A stretch of 64,000 nucleotides of DNA from CALOCN01 sp942491735 (GCA_942491735.1 CALOCN010000001.1:1116001-1180000); one strand, 5' to 3'; counted from the first letter of the stretch, positions 34,383 to 43,526 are shown. A program made the numbers and translations. Notes: a model not told the origin generated them from the sequence alone.

Positions 34383-34781
34383 ATGTTCTGGGCTGGCCAG
34401 TCCGAAGAGGGCCGTATTTGCTTGCTGGGCATGGAGGGCAGCCTATCGAGCACGGACCTCGTCAATCTCTCGGATCGACTCCGCGGGCTGGCCGCCCAGG
34501 GCATGTTACGCGTGGTGGTGGACCTCCGTGAGGTTCAGCACTGGGACTTCCGCGGACTGCGTTGTCTCGCGGAGGCGGTCGAGACCCGACGGCGTCTGGG
34601 AGGGCTCACCGCATTCATCACCCCGAACCAGTACCTGCGGGACATCGCCGCGGCGGCCGGGGTTCTGGAACAGTTCGATTTCTATGATGCGTTGCGTCTG
34701 GAGTCCGCCGATGAGCCGCCCGAGGCGGTGGCGGACGATGGAAGCGGTCTGGGACCGCTGTTTCGCGCTTCCGGGCAGTGA
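34383..34781 (+). CDS. STAS-domain protein inside the dcw cluster
   Basis: 132 residues forming one STAS fold (GRICLLGMEGSLSSTDLVNL, LRVVVDLREVQHWDFRGLRC, RRRLGGLTAFITPNQYLRDI, AGVLEQFDFYDALRLE). GGAGGG upstream sets ATG 34383. STAS proteins are usually anti-sigma-factor antagonists of the SpoIIAA type or subunits such as MlaB. In SpoIIAA-like proteins the key loop is D-S-S-G, whose serine is phosphorylated. Here it reads W-D-F-R-G-L, so that serine is absent and classical phospho-switching is unlikely. It sits between mraZ and rsmH, 9 nt before the latter, a position normally without a gene. Its role in the cluster is unknown. Confidence 0.8.
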   Translation: MFWAGQSEEGRICLLGMEGSLSSTDLVNLSDRLRGLAAQGMLRVVVDLREVQHWDFRGLRCLAEAVETRRRLGGLTAFITPNQYLRDIAAAAGVLEQFDFYDALRLESADEPPEAVADDGSGLGPLFRASGQ

Positions 34782-34790
34782 CGCAACGCG

Positions 34791-35705
34791 GTGAACACGC
34801 CTTTCTACCACGAGCCGGTGCTCCGGGAAGAGGCGCTTTCCACCTGGGTCACCGATCCCCGAGGCCTCTACCTCGACGGGACCGCCGGTGGAGGGGGACA
34901 TTCCGAATCGCTGCTGCTGCGCTGCCCCGAGGCCGAGCTCATCGCGCTCGACCGCGACCCGGAAGCGCTGGAAGCCTGCCGCGTTCGACTGGCTCCCCAC
35001 GCTGCGCGGGTTCGGTTGGTCCAGGCAAATATCGGTGACCTTGCAGGGGTCCTGGCGGACCTGGGAGAACCAAGGGTGGTGGGCATCCTGTTTGACCTCG
35101 GTGTTTCGAGTCGGCAGATCGACGATCCCGGGCGGGGGTTTTCCTACCTCTCCGAGGGACCGTTGCGCATGACCCTGGATCGTGACGCACCCACCGGTGC
35201 GGCCGAGTTCCTCGCGGCGGTCGATGTCGAAACCCTCAGTCGGATCTTCCGTGATTGGGGAGAGTTTCCCGGGGCCGGCCGCGCGGCCCGGGCCGTCATC
35301 GACGCCCGCAATCGCGCCCCGCTCACCACGACCCTCGACCTGGTCGAGGCGTTGCGACGCGGCGGGGTCGGCTCCCCGAAGCGGTTGTCCCAGGCGTTCC
35401 AGGCCATTCGATTCGCCTGCAACGACGAGCTGGGTTCCCTGGACCGGGCCCTCTCCGCGGCAGCCGAAGTGCTGCCCGAAGGCGGAACCCTGACCGCGAT
35501 CTCTTTCGAAAGCCTCATGGATCGCCGCGTCAAGCGGGCCTTTCGTCCGCCCCGGATGGAACGGCCCGTGGCCGGTGTTCCGGACCCGCCCGCCCTCTGG
35601 GAACCCATCACCCGTCGTGCGCTGCGTCCCGGCGACGACGAGATCTCCCGCAACCCCCGTGCGCGCAGTGCCCGGCTTCGGGCCGCGCGGAGGACCGCAC
35701 AATGA
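34791..35705 (+). CDS. rsmH: 16S rRNA m4C1402 methyltransferase RsmH
   Basis: A 304-residue, SAM-dependent enzyme that methylates N4 of C1402 in 16S rRNA. Landmarks are FYHEPVLREEAL, the SAM loop LDGTAGGGGHSESLL, LIALDRDPEAL, ILFDLGVSSRQIDDPGRGFS, LRMTLD, FQAIRFACNDELGSL and ISFESLMDRRVKRAF. GTG 34791 lies 9 nt after the STAS stop. It ends in an ATGA overlap with ftsL. Length and motifs are normal. Confidence 0.95.
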   Translation: MNTPFYHEPVLREEALSTWVTDPRGLYLDGTAGGGGHSESLLLRCPEAELIALDRDPEALEACRVRLAPHAARVRLVQANIGDLAGVLADLGEPRVVGILFDLGVSSRQIDDPGRGFSYLSEGPLRMTLDRDAPTGAAEFLAAVDVETLSRIFRDWGEFPGAGRAARAVIDARNRAPLTTTLDLVEALRRGGVGSPKRLSQAFQAIRFACNDELGSLDRALSAAAEVLPEGGTLTAISFESLMDRRVKRAFRPPRMERPVAGVPDPPALWEPITRRALRPGDDEISRNPRARSARLRAARRTAQ

Positions 35706-36064
35706 AGAGAACCCCCGTGGTGGCCAACCTGCTGGGGCGAGTTCGCACCCCCTTCCTGCTCGGCACCTTCGGCTTCGGCCTCGTCATGCTGTTCGTCTGG
35801 CAGCAGGCCGAGGTGGATCGGCTCCTCGTGTCGTTGGAACTCGAGGAGCGACGCCAAGGCGAACTCGAGACCGCGGTCAACACCCTGCGTTACGAGGTGG
35901 AGAGCCTGGCCAGCCATGGTCAGGTGACCGATCAGGCGGTGCGTCGCCTGCACATGATTCGACCCTCCCGCCACCAGATCCACCGTCTCCAGTTCGACGA
36001 CGTCGCCGCCGGCGGATCCATGACTCCCTGGGTGGATGACGCCCTGGCCGAGACCCGCCCCTGA
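35702..36064 (+). CDS. ftsL: FtsL-like small divisome protein
   Basis: 120 residues with the FtsL plan: a short basic N-terminus, one transmembrane helix (FLLGTFGFGLVMLFVWQQAE) and a periplasmic coiled coil (LLVSLELEERRQGELETAVN, LRYEVESLASHGQVTDQAVR). Sequence similarity in this family is always low, so identification rests on topology and on position between rsmH and ftsI. It overlaps both neighbours, as ATGA with rsmH and TGATG with ftsI, so translation is coupled. It would bridge FtsB/FtsQ and the FtsWI synthase. Confidence 0.8.
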   Translation: MKRTPVVANLLGRVRTPFLLGTFGFGLVMLFVWQQAEVDRLLVSLELEERRQGELETAVNTLRYEVESLASHGQVTDQAVRRLHMIRPSRHQIHRLQFDDVAAGGSMTPWVDDALAETRP

Positions 36065-38097
36065 TGCTCGGTTCCGGCTCGCGCGCCCGCCTGCGGTTGG
36101 TGGCCGTGGCCTGTGCGGTTCCGTTTGCCCTCGTCGTTGTCATGGCGTTCTGGCTCCAGGTCGTCCACGGCGACTCGCTGCGGTCCCGCGCCGAGTCCCA
36201 GCACGTCAAACGGGTGCGGCTCCCGGCGCACCGGGGACCGGTCCTGGATCGTCAGGGACGCGAGTTGGCCTACAGCATGGTCAACTACTCCATCCTTGCC
36301 GACACCCGGAAGATCGACGATCCGGCGGCGGTGGCAAAGGCCCTGGGGGATGCCCTCGGTGTGTCGCCCAGGATTTTCGAGCGGCGGCTGGCCACCAAAC
36401 GCCACCACGTGGAACTGTGGACCCAGATCACGCCCTACCTCGATCGCCGCATCGACCTGGAAAGTTTGCCCGGGGTCTACGAGACCCTGCACCTCAAACG
36501 GATCTACCCGTTGGGTCCCTCGGCCGCGCACGTGGTGGGCTATACCGGGGACAACGGCCAGGGTCTGGGTGGGGTCGAGTTCACCATGGACGATCTCCTG
36601 CGCGGGCATCCCGGGTGGGCCACCCAGATGCGGGATGCGCGCGGGGCCTCGTACCAGGGTCTCGGTCTGTCCCATCGTCCCGCGAGCAGCGGCCATACCA
36701 TCGAGTTGACCCTGGACGCGGAGCTGCAGGACGTGGCCGCGTCCGCCCTGGAGCGGGCGGTGGCCCTCACCGACGCCAAGGGGGGAGCCCTCGTCGCCCT
36801 GGATCCCGCCACCGGGCAGATCCTGGCCATGGCCTCCTGTCCCTCGTTCGACCCGGGGATGCGGGTCGGGGTCACCGCGGAACAGATGCGCAACCGGGTC
36901 ATCGTCGATCCCATCGAACCGGGAAGCACCTTCAAGCTCGTCGCGGCCACCGCCGCGCTCTCGGACGGCCTTCTCGACCCTTCCAGTCCCATTCACTGCG
37001 AGAACGGCCGGCACGACTTCGGCCCCTTCACCGTCACCGACCACCACGCCTACGGGACCCTCACCTTCCGCGAGTGCTTCGCCTACAGCAGCAACATCGC
37101 CTTCGCCAAGGTGGGACAGCTCTGCAACACCCGTCTCTACGACGTGGCCCGGGACTTCGGGTTCGGGCGCTCCACCGGCTTGTCCCTTTCCGGGGAGTCG
37201 GGTGGTCGTCTCTATCCCCCCGAGCGCTGGTCCGGGCAGAGCTCGGCCACCCTCGCCTACGGCTACGAAGTGATGGTGACCCCGCTCCAGATGGCCTCGG
37301 CCTTTGCCGCGGTGGCCAACGACGGCGTGCTCATGGAGCCCCAGATCATCAAGCGCATCCTGGGTCCCGACGGCGAGCCGGTCTATACCGCGGTGCCGCA
37401 CGCGGTGCGCAAGGTCATGGAGCCCTCGGTGGCGCGCACCCTGCGCGATTTCATGCGTCTGGTGGTCGAGGAGGGGACCGGCAAGGAAGCCGCGGTCGAC
37501 TGGGTGCAGGTGGGGGGAAAGACCGGAACCGCGGAGAAACTCTTCAATGGTCGCTACTCGCGGACCAAGCACTATGCATCGTTTGCCGGCATGGCGCCGG
37601 TCGATACCCCGCGTATCGTCTGCTACGTGATGCTGGACGAGCCCGAGGGCTCCGTCTACGGAGGCTCCGCGGCCGCCCCGGTCTTCCGCGAGATGCTGGA
37701 AGCGTCGAGCCGGCTTCCCGGGGCATGGCTCGCTCCCGACTATCCCCAGGTCACCGTTCCCACGCCCGCGGTGGACGACCGATCCCCGTGGGGGGTCGCC
37801 GAAGCGGTGGCGGACGAGACCCAGACCACCGCGCTGGAGTCCCTGCCGGGCACCGAAGGGGTACCGGATGTTCGGGGCAAGTCGATCCGGCACGCGCTCA
37901 TGATTCTCCGCGCCCACGGCGAAACCGCGGAAGTGCGCGGGTCGGGAACGGTAACCGAGCAGGTCGTGCGCGCCGACGGGGCCGCGCGATTCGTCCTGCT
38001 GACCGGGAATCGGCCGGGGGCGACGGCCCAGCTCGCCTTGGCCGGCGGATCCCTGCGGGTTCGCGGCGCGACCGGGGACGCGGGGCCCCGCGAGTGA
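36064..38097 (+). CDS. ftsI: Division-specific transpeptidase FtsI (PBP3) with PASTA domain
   Basis: A 677-residue class B penicillin-binding protein that cross-links septal peptidoglycan in the periplasm. One N-terminal transmembrane helix precedes a dimerisation/pedestal domain. The active-site motifs are intact: S-T-F-K (Ser288, Lys291), S-S-N (Ser342, Asn344) and K-T-G (Lys486). A C-terminal PASTA-like domain (VPDVRGKSIRHALMILRAHG) at about residues 600-665 is more common in Spo0VD-like and Gram-positive PBPs and in some deep-branching phyla. It overlaps ftsL by 1 nt and murE by 4 nt. Confidence 0.95.
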   Translation: MLGSGSRARLRLVAVACAVPFALVVVMAFWLQVVHGDSLRSRAESQHVKRVRLPAHRGPVLDRQGRELAYSMVNYSILADTRKIDDPAAVAKALGDALGVSPRIFERRLATKRHHVELWTQITPYLDRRIDLESLPGVYETLHLKRIYPLGPSAAHVVGYTGDNGQGLGGVEFTMDDLLRGHPGWATQMRDARGASYQGLGLSHRPASSGHTIELTLDAELQDVAASALERAVALTDAKGGALVALDPATGQILAMASCPSFDPGMRVGVTAEQMRNRVIVDPIEPGSTFKLVAATAALSDGLLDPSSPIHCENGRHDFGPFTVTDHHAYGTLTFRECFAYSSNIAFAKVGQLCNTRLYDVARDFGFGRSTGLSLSGESGGRLYPPERWSGQSSATLAYGYEVMVTPLQMASAFAAVANDGVLMEPQIIKRILGPDGEPVYTAVPHAVRKVMEPSVARTLRDFMRLVVEEGTGKEAAVDWVQVGGKTGTAEKLFNGRYSRTKHYASFAGMAPVDTPRIVCYVMLDEPEGSVYGGSAAAPVFREMLEASSRLPGAWLAPDYPQVTVPTPAVDDRSPWGVAEAVADETQTTALESLPGTEGVPDVRGKSIRHALMILRAHGETAEVRGSGTVTEQVVRADGAARFVLLTGNRPGATAQLALAGGSLRVRGATGDAGPRE

Positions 38098-39575
38098 ATC
38101 TGATGGGACTCCTCGAGACGCTGCCGCGTTACGAGCTCAGGGGGTCTCCCGACGTCGAGGTTCGGATTATCGAGTTGGACTCGCGGCGGGTGAGCGGCGG
38201 AGCATTGTTTGTGTGTCTGGAAGGGCTGGCCAGAAACGGACATGACTTCGCCGCCACCGCCGTGAGCCATGGAGCGTGCGCGCTCCTGGTGCGGACCTGG
38301 GTCGAGGTGGATGCCCCGGTGACCCAGGTGCGGGTACCGGACACCCGGGAAGCGATGGCCCTGCTTGCCGCCGCGTTCTACGGTCATCCCGCGCGGGAAA
38401 TGCGGGTGATCGCGGTTACCGGGACCAACGGCAAGACCTCGGTCACCCACATCCTGCAGACCATCGCCCGCGCGGCGGGGGAACGGGCCGAGGTCATGGG
38501 AACCCTGGGGGCGACGACCCGCGGCGCCTATCGGTCCACCGGGTTCACCACCCCGGAAGCGCCGGTGTTCCAGCGGGTCCTGCGCGAGGCGGCCGATCGG
38601 GGCACGCGATGGATGGCGGTGGAGGTGTCGAGCCACGCGCTGGCCCAGCACCGGACTCTCGGCACCGAGTTCGCTGCGGCCATCTTCACCAACCTTTCCC
38701 GCGACCACCTGGACTATCACGGCACCATGGACGCCTACTTCGAGGCCAAGGCCCGGCTCTTCACCCGGGTGGGTCGCGGCACGGACACGGAAACCGCCGC
38801 GGTGATCAACCTGGACGATCCACGGGGAGCGGCCCTGCTCGGGCGCGCCGATCGCCCGGCCATGACCTACGGGCTGTCCCGTGGCGCCGACGTCCGGGCC
38901 ACCCACTTGCGAACCGGGGGCTCCGGTACGGGGTACGACCTGGTGACCCCCCAGGGCAGACGCCGGGTTGCCCTGCGTCTGGTGGGGCGATTCAACGTGC
39001 TCAATGCCCTGGCCGCCCAGGCTGCCGCCCTCGTCCTGGGTCTGCCGCTGGATGCGGTGGCCGCGGGAGCCGGAGCGGTGCAGCGGGTCTCCGGGCGCAT
39101 GGAACCGGTGGTCCAGGGACAACCCTTCCTGGTCCTGGTGGACTTTGCCCACTCTCCGGACGCCCTCGCACGCGCCCTGGCCGCGACCCGGGAAGTCACC
39201 CGGGGTCGCGTGCTGGTCGTGTTCGGTTGTGGCGGTGATCGCGATCCGGGCAAGCGTCCACAGATGGGTCGGGTGGCGTTCGAGGGGGCGGACCGGGTCA
39301 TTCTGACCTCGGATAACCCCCGCAACGAGGATCCGGAGCGGATTCTCCAGGACATCCTGGCCGGGATCCCCGAACCCCGGGGTGTGCACATGGAAGTGGA
39401 CCGGCTGCGGGCCATCGGCACCGCGCTCGAGTCCGCCCGTTCCAACGACGCCGTGCTCATTGCCGGCAAGGGACACGAGACGGAGCAGGTGATCGGATCG
39501 TCGGTGCATCCCTTCGACGATCGCCTGGTGGCGACAACCATTCTCAGGGAGTTGGGTTACGGCGGTGATGACTGA
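38094..39575 (+). CDS. murE: UDP-MurNAc-L-Ala-D-Glu:meso-DAP ligase MurE
   Basis: A cytosolic ATP-dependent ligase adding the third residue of the stem peptide. It has a full Mur ligase layout: the UDP-binding N-domain (IIELDSRRVSGGALFVCLEG), the P-loop GTNGKTSVTHI (residues 109-120), SSHAL, NLSRDHLDYHGTM, FNVLNALAAQAAA and VDFAHSPDALARAL. The specificity motif DNPRNEDP indicates meso-diaminopimelate. The start may be GTG 38094, overlapping the ftsI stop as GTGA, or ATG 38103. Neither has a strong ribosome site. It overlaps murF by 8 nt. Confidence 0.95.
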   Translation: MNLMGLLETLPRYELRGSPDVEVRIIELDSRRVSGGALFVCLEGLARNGHDFAATAVSHGACALLVRTWVEVDAPVTQVRVPDTREAMALLAAAFYGHPAREMRVIAVTGTNGKTSVTHILQTIARAAGERAEVMGTLGATTRGAYRSTGFTTPEAPVFQRVLREAADRGTRWMAVEVSSHALAQHRTLGTEFAAAIFTNLSRDHLDYHGTMDAYFEAKARLFTRVGRGTDTETAAVINLDDPRGAALLGRADRPAMTYGLSRGADVRATHLRTGGSGTGYDLVTPQGRRRVALRLVGRFNVLNALAAQAAALVLGLPLDAVAAGAGAVQRVSGRMEPVVQGQPFLVLVDFAHSPDALARALAATREVTRGRVLVVFGCGGDRDPGKRPQMGRVAFEGADRVILTSDNPRNEDPERILQDILAGIPEPRGVHMEVDRLRAIGTALESARSNDAVLIAGKGHETEQVIGSSVHPFDDRLVATTILRELGYGGDD

Positions 39576-40947
39576 AACGCGTCCGTTCCACGCACCGTTC
39601 CTGGAGACCGCGACCGGAGGCGTCCGGGTGGGGGATCCGGAGGGAACCCGCGTGATCACCGACTCCCGTGAGGACGTACGCGACGCCCTGTTCGTCGCCC
39701 TGCGCGGACCCAACTTCGACGGTCACGCCTTCGTGGACGCGGCTTTGGCCGCCGGAGCCGGTGGCGCGGTCGTGGATCGCCGTTGGTTCGAGGGCGCCGG
39801 AGCGGACCGGGACCGACTGCTCGTGGTCGAGGACACCCTCGGAGCGCTCCAGTCCCTGGCCCGCGCCCACCGTGCCCGCTTCTCCCTGCCGCTGGTGGCG
39901 ATTACCGGGAGCAACGGCAAGACGTCGACCAAGGAACTCACCGCGGGGGCGGTCGCGTCCCTGGGCCCGGTGCTGCGGACCCGGGGCAACCTCAACAACC
40001 ACATCGGGCTCCCCTTGACCCTGCTCGAGCTGAACGCGGAACACCGGGTCGCGGTGACCGAGATCGGTCTCAACCGCCCCGGAGAGCTGGCGGAACTGTC
40101 CCCCCTCGCCGCGCCCCAGGTCGCGATGATCACCAACGTGGCCGCGGCACACCTCGAGGGACTCGGCTCGCTCCATGGCGTGGCCCGGGCCAAGGCGCAG
40201 ATCGTGACCGGCCTCGCCCGTGACGGGGTGCTGGTCATTCCCGCCGGTTCGCCGGAACTGCGGGATGCGTTGGCCGGCTACCGGGGATCCCGGCTCACCT
40301 TTGGCCCCGGCGCGGATGCCGACGTGGCCTGGAGCCGGCTCACCCTGCGCGGGCTCGACGGTTTCGAGATGGAGCTGACCGACGGCACGTCGGTGCGTTC
40401 CTCCCTGCTCGGCGAGCACGCCGCGGTCAACACCCTGGCCGCCATCGCGGCCGCCCGGGCGCTGGGGGTTTCCTCCCGGGATGCCGCGCGGGGCGTGGCC
40501 AATGTAACCGCGATCCCGGGACGGCTCAGCGTCAGACGAGGAGCCGACCTGGTGATCCTCGACGACAGTTACAACGCCAACCCGGCCAGCCTGCTTGCCG
40601 CGTTGGAGTTGCTGCGCGCACAGCACGCGCCGCGCTGGGCGGTGCTGGGCGACATGTTGGAACTGGGAGCGCAGGCGCAGGTCCTGCATACACAGGCAGG
40701 CGGCCAGGCCGGTTTCCTGGAAGGGTTGGTGACGGTGGGAACGCTGGGCAAGGCCATCGGTCGGGGGGCGATCGAGGCGGGGTTGGATCCCTCGCGGGTG
40801 CACGCGGTGGACACCGGAGCCCAAGCAGGTGCCCGGGTCGCCGCCCACGCACCGGCCGGGGCGGTGGTCCTGGTCAAGGGGAGTCGCGGGATGCGGCTCG
40901 AGACCGCGGTGGACGCAATGCTGGATGCGCGCGGAGGGAACAGCTAA
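39568..40947 (+). CDS. murF: UDP-MurNAc-tripeptide:D-Ala-D-Ala ligase MurF
   Basis: 459 residues. It completes the cytosolic UDP-MurNAc-pentapeptide. Visible features are the N-domain TDSREDVRDALFVALRGPNF, the P-loop ITGSNGKTSTKELTAGAV, NLNNHIGLPLTLLEL, TEIGLNRPGE, DDSYNANPASLLAAL and LGDMLELG. The start is ATG 39568, or GTG 39565 one codon earlier. Both overlap the murE end. The TAA stop overlaps the ATG of a 28-codon mini-ORF (TAATG) that leads into mraY. Confidence 0.95.
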   Translation: MTETRPFHAPFLETATGGVRVGDPEGTRVITDSREDVRDALFVALRGPNFDGHAFVDAALAAGAGGAVVDRRWFEGAGADRDRLLVVEDTLGALQSLARAHRARFSLPLVAITGSNGKTSTKELTAGAVASLGPVLRTRGNLNNHIGLPLTLLELNAEHRVAVTEIGLNRPGELAELSPLAAPQVAMITNVAAAHLEGLGSLHGVARAKAQIVTGLARDGVLVIPAGSPELRDALAGYRGSRLTFGPGADADVAWSRLTLRGLDGFEMELTDGTSVRSSLLGEHAAVNTLAAIAAARALGVSSRDAARGVANVTAIPGRLSVRRGADLVILDDSYNANPASLLAALELLRAQHAPRWAVLGDMLELGAQAQVLHTQAGGQAGFLEGLVTVGTLGKAIGRGAIEAGLDPSRVHAVDTGAQAGARVAAHAPAGAVVLVKGSRGMRLETAVDAMLDARGGNS

Positions 40948-41085
40948 TGCTGTACCACTGCACGGTTCTCTTCGTATTGCCCAAGGACAGGTTCTCGCCT
41001 CATACGGGTCGCGACCAGGGAGGCAACAGCTGATGCTGTACCACCTGCTCGTTCCCCTCCAGGACATCTTCTCGCCCCTCAACGT
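40933..41085 (+). repeat. Degenerate tandem duplication of the mraY 5' end
   Basis: 40933-40958 and 41019-41044 match at 24 of 26 positions and cover the ribosome site, start codon and first four codons of mraY. A further block (AAGGACAGGTTCTCGCC against CAGGACATCTTCTCGCC) extends the similarity to about 41005 and 41085. The offset is 86 bp. The upstream copy has lost the mraY frame. Confidence 0.8.
40947..41033 (+). CDS. 28-codon mini-ORF bridging murF and mraY
   Basis: Starts MLYHCTVLF, like mraY (MLYHLLVPL), and ends QGGNS, like murF (GGNS). Its ATG overlaps the murF stop (TAATG) and its TGA overlaps the mraY ATG (TGATG), so ribosomes could pass through all three by coupling. GGAGGG lies 8 nt upstream. 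It arose from the local duplication. Whether the peptide matters or only its translation does is unknown. Confidence 0.45.
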   Translation: MLYHCTVLFVLPKDRFSPHTGRDQGGNS

Positions 41086-42118
41086 TTTCCGGTACATCAC
41101 CTTCCGCTCCGCCTACGCCACCGTGACCGCGTTGGCCCTGTGCATGATCCTCGGTCCGTTCGTGATCCGGCGCCTGCGACAGTTCAAGGTCAAGCAGATC
41201 ATCCGGGAAGAGGGACCGCAGACCCATCTCACCAAGCGCGGCACCCCCACCATGGGCGGGCTGCTCATCGTGATCTGCATCGTCGTCCCCACCCTGCTCT
41301 GGGCGTCGCTGGTCAATCGCTACGTGCTGACCGCGGTCGGGGTCACCCTCATCCTGGGAGCCCTGGGCTTCCTCGACGATTACCTGCATGTGGTGCGCCG
41401 CACCCCCAAGGGGCTCCTGGGGCGGTACAAGCTGCTCGTCCAGATCGCGGTGGGGCTCGGGGTGGGGTCCATCCTGTACTTCCAACCCATGGAGGCGGAG
41501 CTGGCCTCGTCGATCACCGTTCCGTTTCTCAAGAACCGGTTGCTCGACCTCGGGTGGTTCTATATTCCTTTTGTTGCCGTGGTGATTACCGCGACCTCCA
41601 ACGCGGTGAACCTGACCGACGGTCTCGACGGTCTGGCCACCGGTCTCATGGCCCTGGCCGCGGCGGCGTTCGCCGCGCTGTGCTACGTGAGCGGTCATGC
41701 CCGGATCGCCGAGTACCTCAACATCCCGTTCCTGGCCGGAGCGAGCGAGTTGACCATCTTCTGCACCGCCATGTTCGGGGCGGCGCTGGGGTTCCTGTGG
41801 TTCAACAACCACCCGGCGGACGTCTTCATGGGGGACACCGGGTCCCTGGCCCTGGGCGGCGCCCTGGGTACGGTGGCGGTCATGCTCAAGAAGGAGGTTC
41901 TGCTTTTTCTCATCGGCGGGGTCTTCGTGGTGGAGACCCTCTCCGTGATCATCCAGGTGCTGTCCTACAAGCTCCGCAAGAAGCGGGTCTTCCGGATGGC
42001 TCCGATTCATCATCACTTCGAACTCAAGGGATGGCCCGAGTCCCGCGTCGTGGTCCGCTTCTGGATCGTGGGTGTGCTGCTGGCCCTCCTGAGTTTGAGT
42101 ACCCTCAAGTTGCAGTGA
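41033..42118 (+). CDS. mraY: Phospho-MurNAc-pentapeptide translocase MraY
   Basis: 361 residues, about ten transmembrane helices. It makes lipid I from UDP-MurNAc-pentapeptide and undecaprenyl phosphate at the inner membrane. Signature features are GPQTHLTKRGTPTMGGLLIV, FLDDYLHV (Asp115-Asp116), NAVNLTDGLDGLATGLM, FLWFNNHPADVFMGDTGSLA and the histidine cluster MAPIHHHFELKGWPESRVVV. ATG 41033 is the second, functional copy of a duplicated start region. Confidence 0.96.
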   Translation: MLYHLLVPLQDIFSPLNVFRYITFRSAYATVTALALCMILGPFVIRRLRQFKVKQIIREEGPQTHLTKRGTPTMGGLLIVICIVVPTLLWASLVNRYVLTAVGVTLILGALGFLDDYLHVVRRTPKGLLGRYKLLVQIAVGLGVGSILYFQPMEAELASSITVPFLKNRLLDLGWFYIPFVAVVITATSNAVNLTDGLDGLATGLMALAAAAFAALCYVSGHARIAEYLNIPFLAGASELTIFCTAMFGAALGFLWFNNHPADVFMGDTGSLALGGALGTVAVMLKKEVLLFLIGGVFVVETLSVIIQVLSYKLRKKRVFRMAPIHHHFELKGWPESRVVVRFWIVGVLLALLSLSTLKLQ

Positions 42119-42143
42119 CGTGCGTGCCGCGCAGGAGAGCCTG

Positions 42144-43526
42144 ATGACCCATCCCACCCCCGAGACCGCGATCTGGAAGGATCGCCCGGTGCTGGTGGTC
42201 GGCATGGCGCGCAGTGGCCGTGCCGCGGCCGCGTTGCTCGCGCGCCATGGAGCGCGGGTCCGGGTCACCGATGTGCGCGACGCCAAGGCGCTGCGCCTGC
42301 CTGCCCGGGAAACGGCCGGCTGGGATCTTTGCCTGGGCACGGACGGAGTGGACGCCCTGGGCGGCATGGACTGCCTGGTGGTCAGTCCCGGGGTGCCCAA
42401 GACCGCCCCGGTGCTCGTCGCGGCCCAGCGAGCCGGCGTGACCGTGCTTTCCGAACTGGAGCTTGCTTCCCGCTTTGCCAAGGCGCCTATCGCCGCCTTG
42501 ACCGGGACCAACGGCAAGAGCACCACCGTGACCGTGCTCGGTCAGGTGCTGGAAGCGATCGAGCGACCGGTCGCGGTGGCCGGAAACGTGGGGACTCCCC
42601 TGAGCGAGGTGGTGGAATCCATTCCGGCCCATGGCGCGTTGGCGGTCGAGGTCAGCTCCTACCAGCTGGAGGACGTGGATCGGTTCCACGCCCGCGCGGC
42701 CGCTCTCCTGAACATCACCCCCGATCATCTCGACCGCTACGCGGGCTTCGACGCGTACGCCGCGGTCAAGCGACGCATCTTTGATCGCCAGGGGACCCGC
42801 GACACCGCGGTGGCCCCGGCCGGCGATCCCATGGTCCCGCTGCCGGACACCCGGGCACGGGTGCTCACGTTCGGGCCGGGTCCGGTGGAGCGGGGGGTGG
42901 CGGTGACCGCCGACGCGCTCGAATGGCGCGGTGACGGGGCGCCCCGACGCATCATCGATCGGGGATCCATCTCGCTCCCCGGTCCCCACAACCATGCCAA
43001 CATCGCGGCGGCGCTGTGTCTTGCCCATGGGCTCGGGGTCGACCTGTTCGACCCACGGGTCCTGGGAAGCCTGCGCACCCTGCGCGGGTTGCCGCATCGC
43101 CTGGAAACGGTGGGTGCCGTCCAGGGCGTTTCGTTCATCAACGACTCCAAGGCCACCAACCCGGACGCGTTGGAGGTCGCCCTGGGCGCCTTCGAGCAAC
43201 CGGTCATCCTGGTCGCGGGCGGGCGGGCCAAGGATGCGGACTACGCCAAGCTGGCTCCCCTGATCCGCGCCCACGCCGCGGGGGTCCTCTTGATCGGCGA
43301 AGCGGCGCCGAGGCTGGCCGAGGCTTGGCAGGGGGCTGGAGTGCCGATCCGCTCCTTCCCGGATCTCGAATCGGCCCTCGAGGCGGCCCTGGCCCTGGCC
43401 GGGCCCCGGGGGGCATCGGTCCTGTTTTCTCCCGGATGCGCCAGCTTCGACATGTTCCAGGATTACGAGGACCGGGGCGATCGGCTCCGGGCCTGGGTGG
43501 CCGGGACCTCGGGGAGGCCGGCATGA
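42144..43526 (+). CDS. murD: UDP-MurNAc-L-Ala:D-Glu ligase MurD
   Basis: 460 residues. It adds D-glutamate to UDP-MurNAc-L-Ala in the cytosol. It has the nucleotide-sugar domain (VLVVGMARSGRAAAALLARH), the P-loop LTGTNGKSTTVTVLGQVL, VEVSSYQLEDV, NITPDHLDRYAGFDAYAAVK, GPHNHANIAAALCLA, FINDSKATNPDALEVAL and LFSPGCASFDMFQDYEDRG. AGGAG at 42133-42137 favours ATG 42144 over GTG 42120. It ends in an ATGA overlap with ftsW. Confidence 0.95.
   Translation: MTHPTPETAIWKDRPVLVVGMARSGRAAAALLARHGARVRVTDVRDAKALRLPARETAGWDLCLGTDGVDALGGMDCLVVSPGVPKTAPVLVAAQRAGVTVLSELELASRFAKAPIAALTGTNGKSTTVTVLGQVLEAIERPVAVAGNVGTPLSEVVESIPAHGALAVEVSSYQLEDVDRFHARAAALLNITPDHLDRYAGFDAYAAVKRRIFDRQGTRDTAVAPAGDPMVPLPDTRARVLTFGPGPVERGVAVTADALEWRGDGAPRRIIDRGSISLPGPHNHANIAAALCLAHGLGVDLFDPRVLGSLRTLRGLPHRLETVGAVQGVSFINDSKATNPDALEVALGAFEQPVILVAGGRAKDADYAKLAPLIRAHAAGVLLIGEAAPRLAEAWQGAGVPIRSFPDLESALEAALALAGPRGASVLFSPGCASFDMFQDYEDRGDRLRAWVAGTSGRPA

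Noticed and set aside
36036..39575. A 1179-codon frame ending in murE
   Set aside because: Its first 690 codons are a shadow of ftsI. MurE homology begins only at about 38100.
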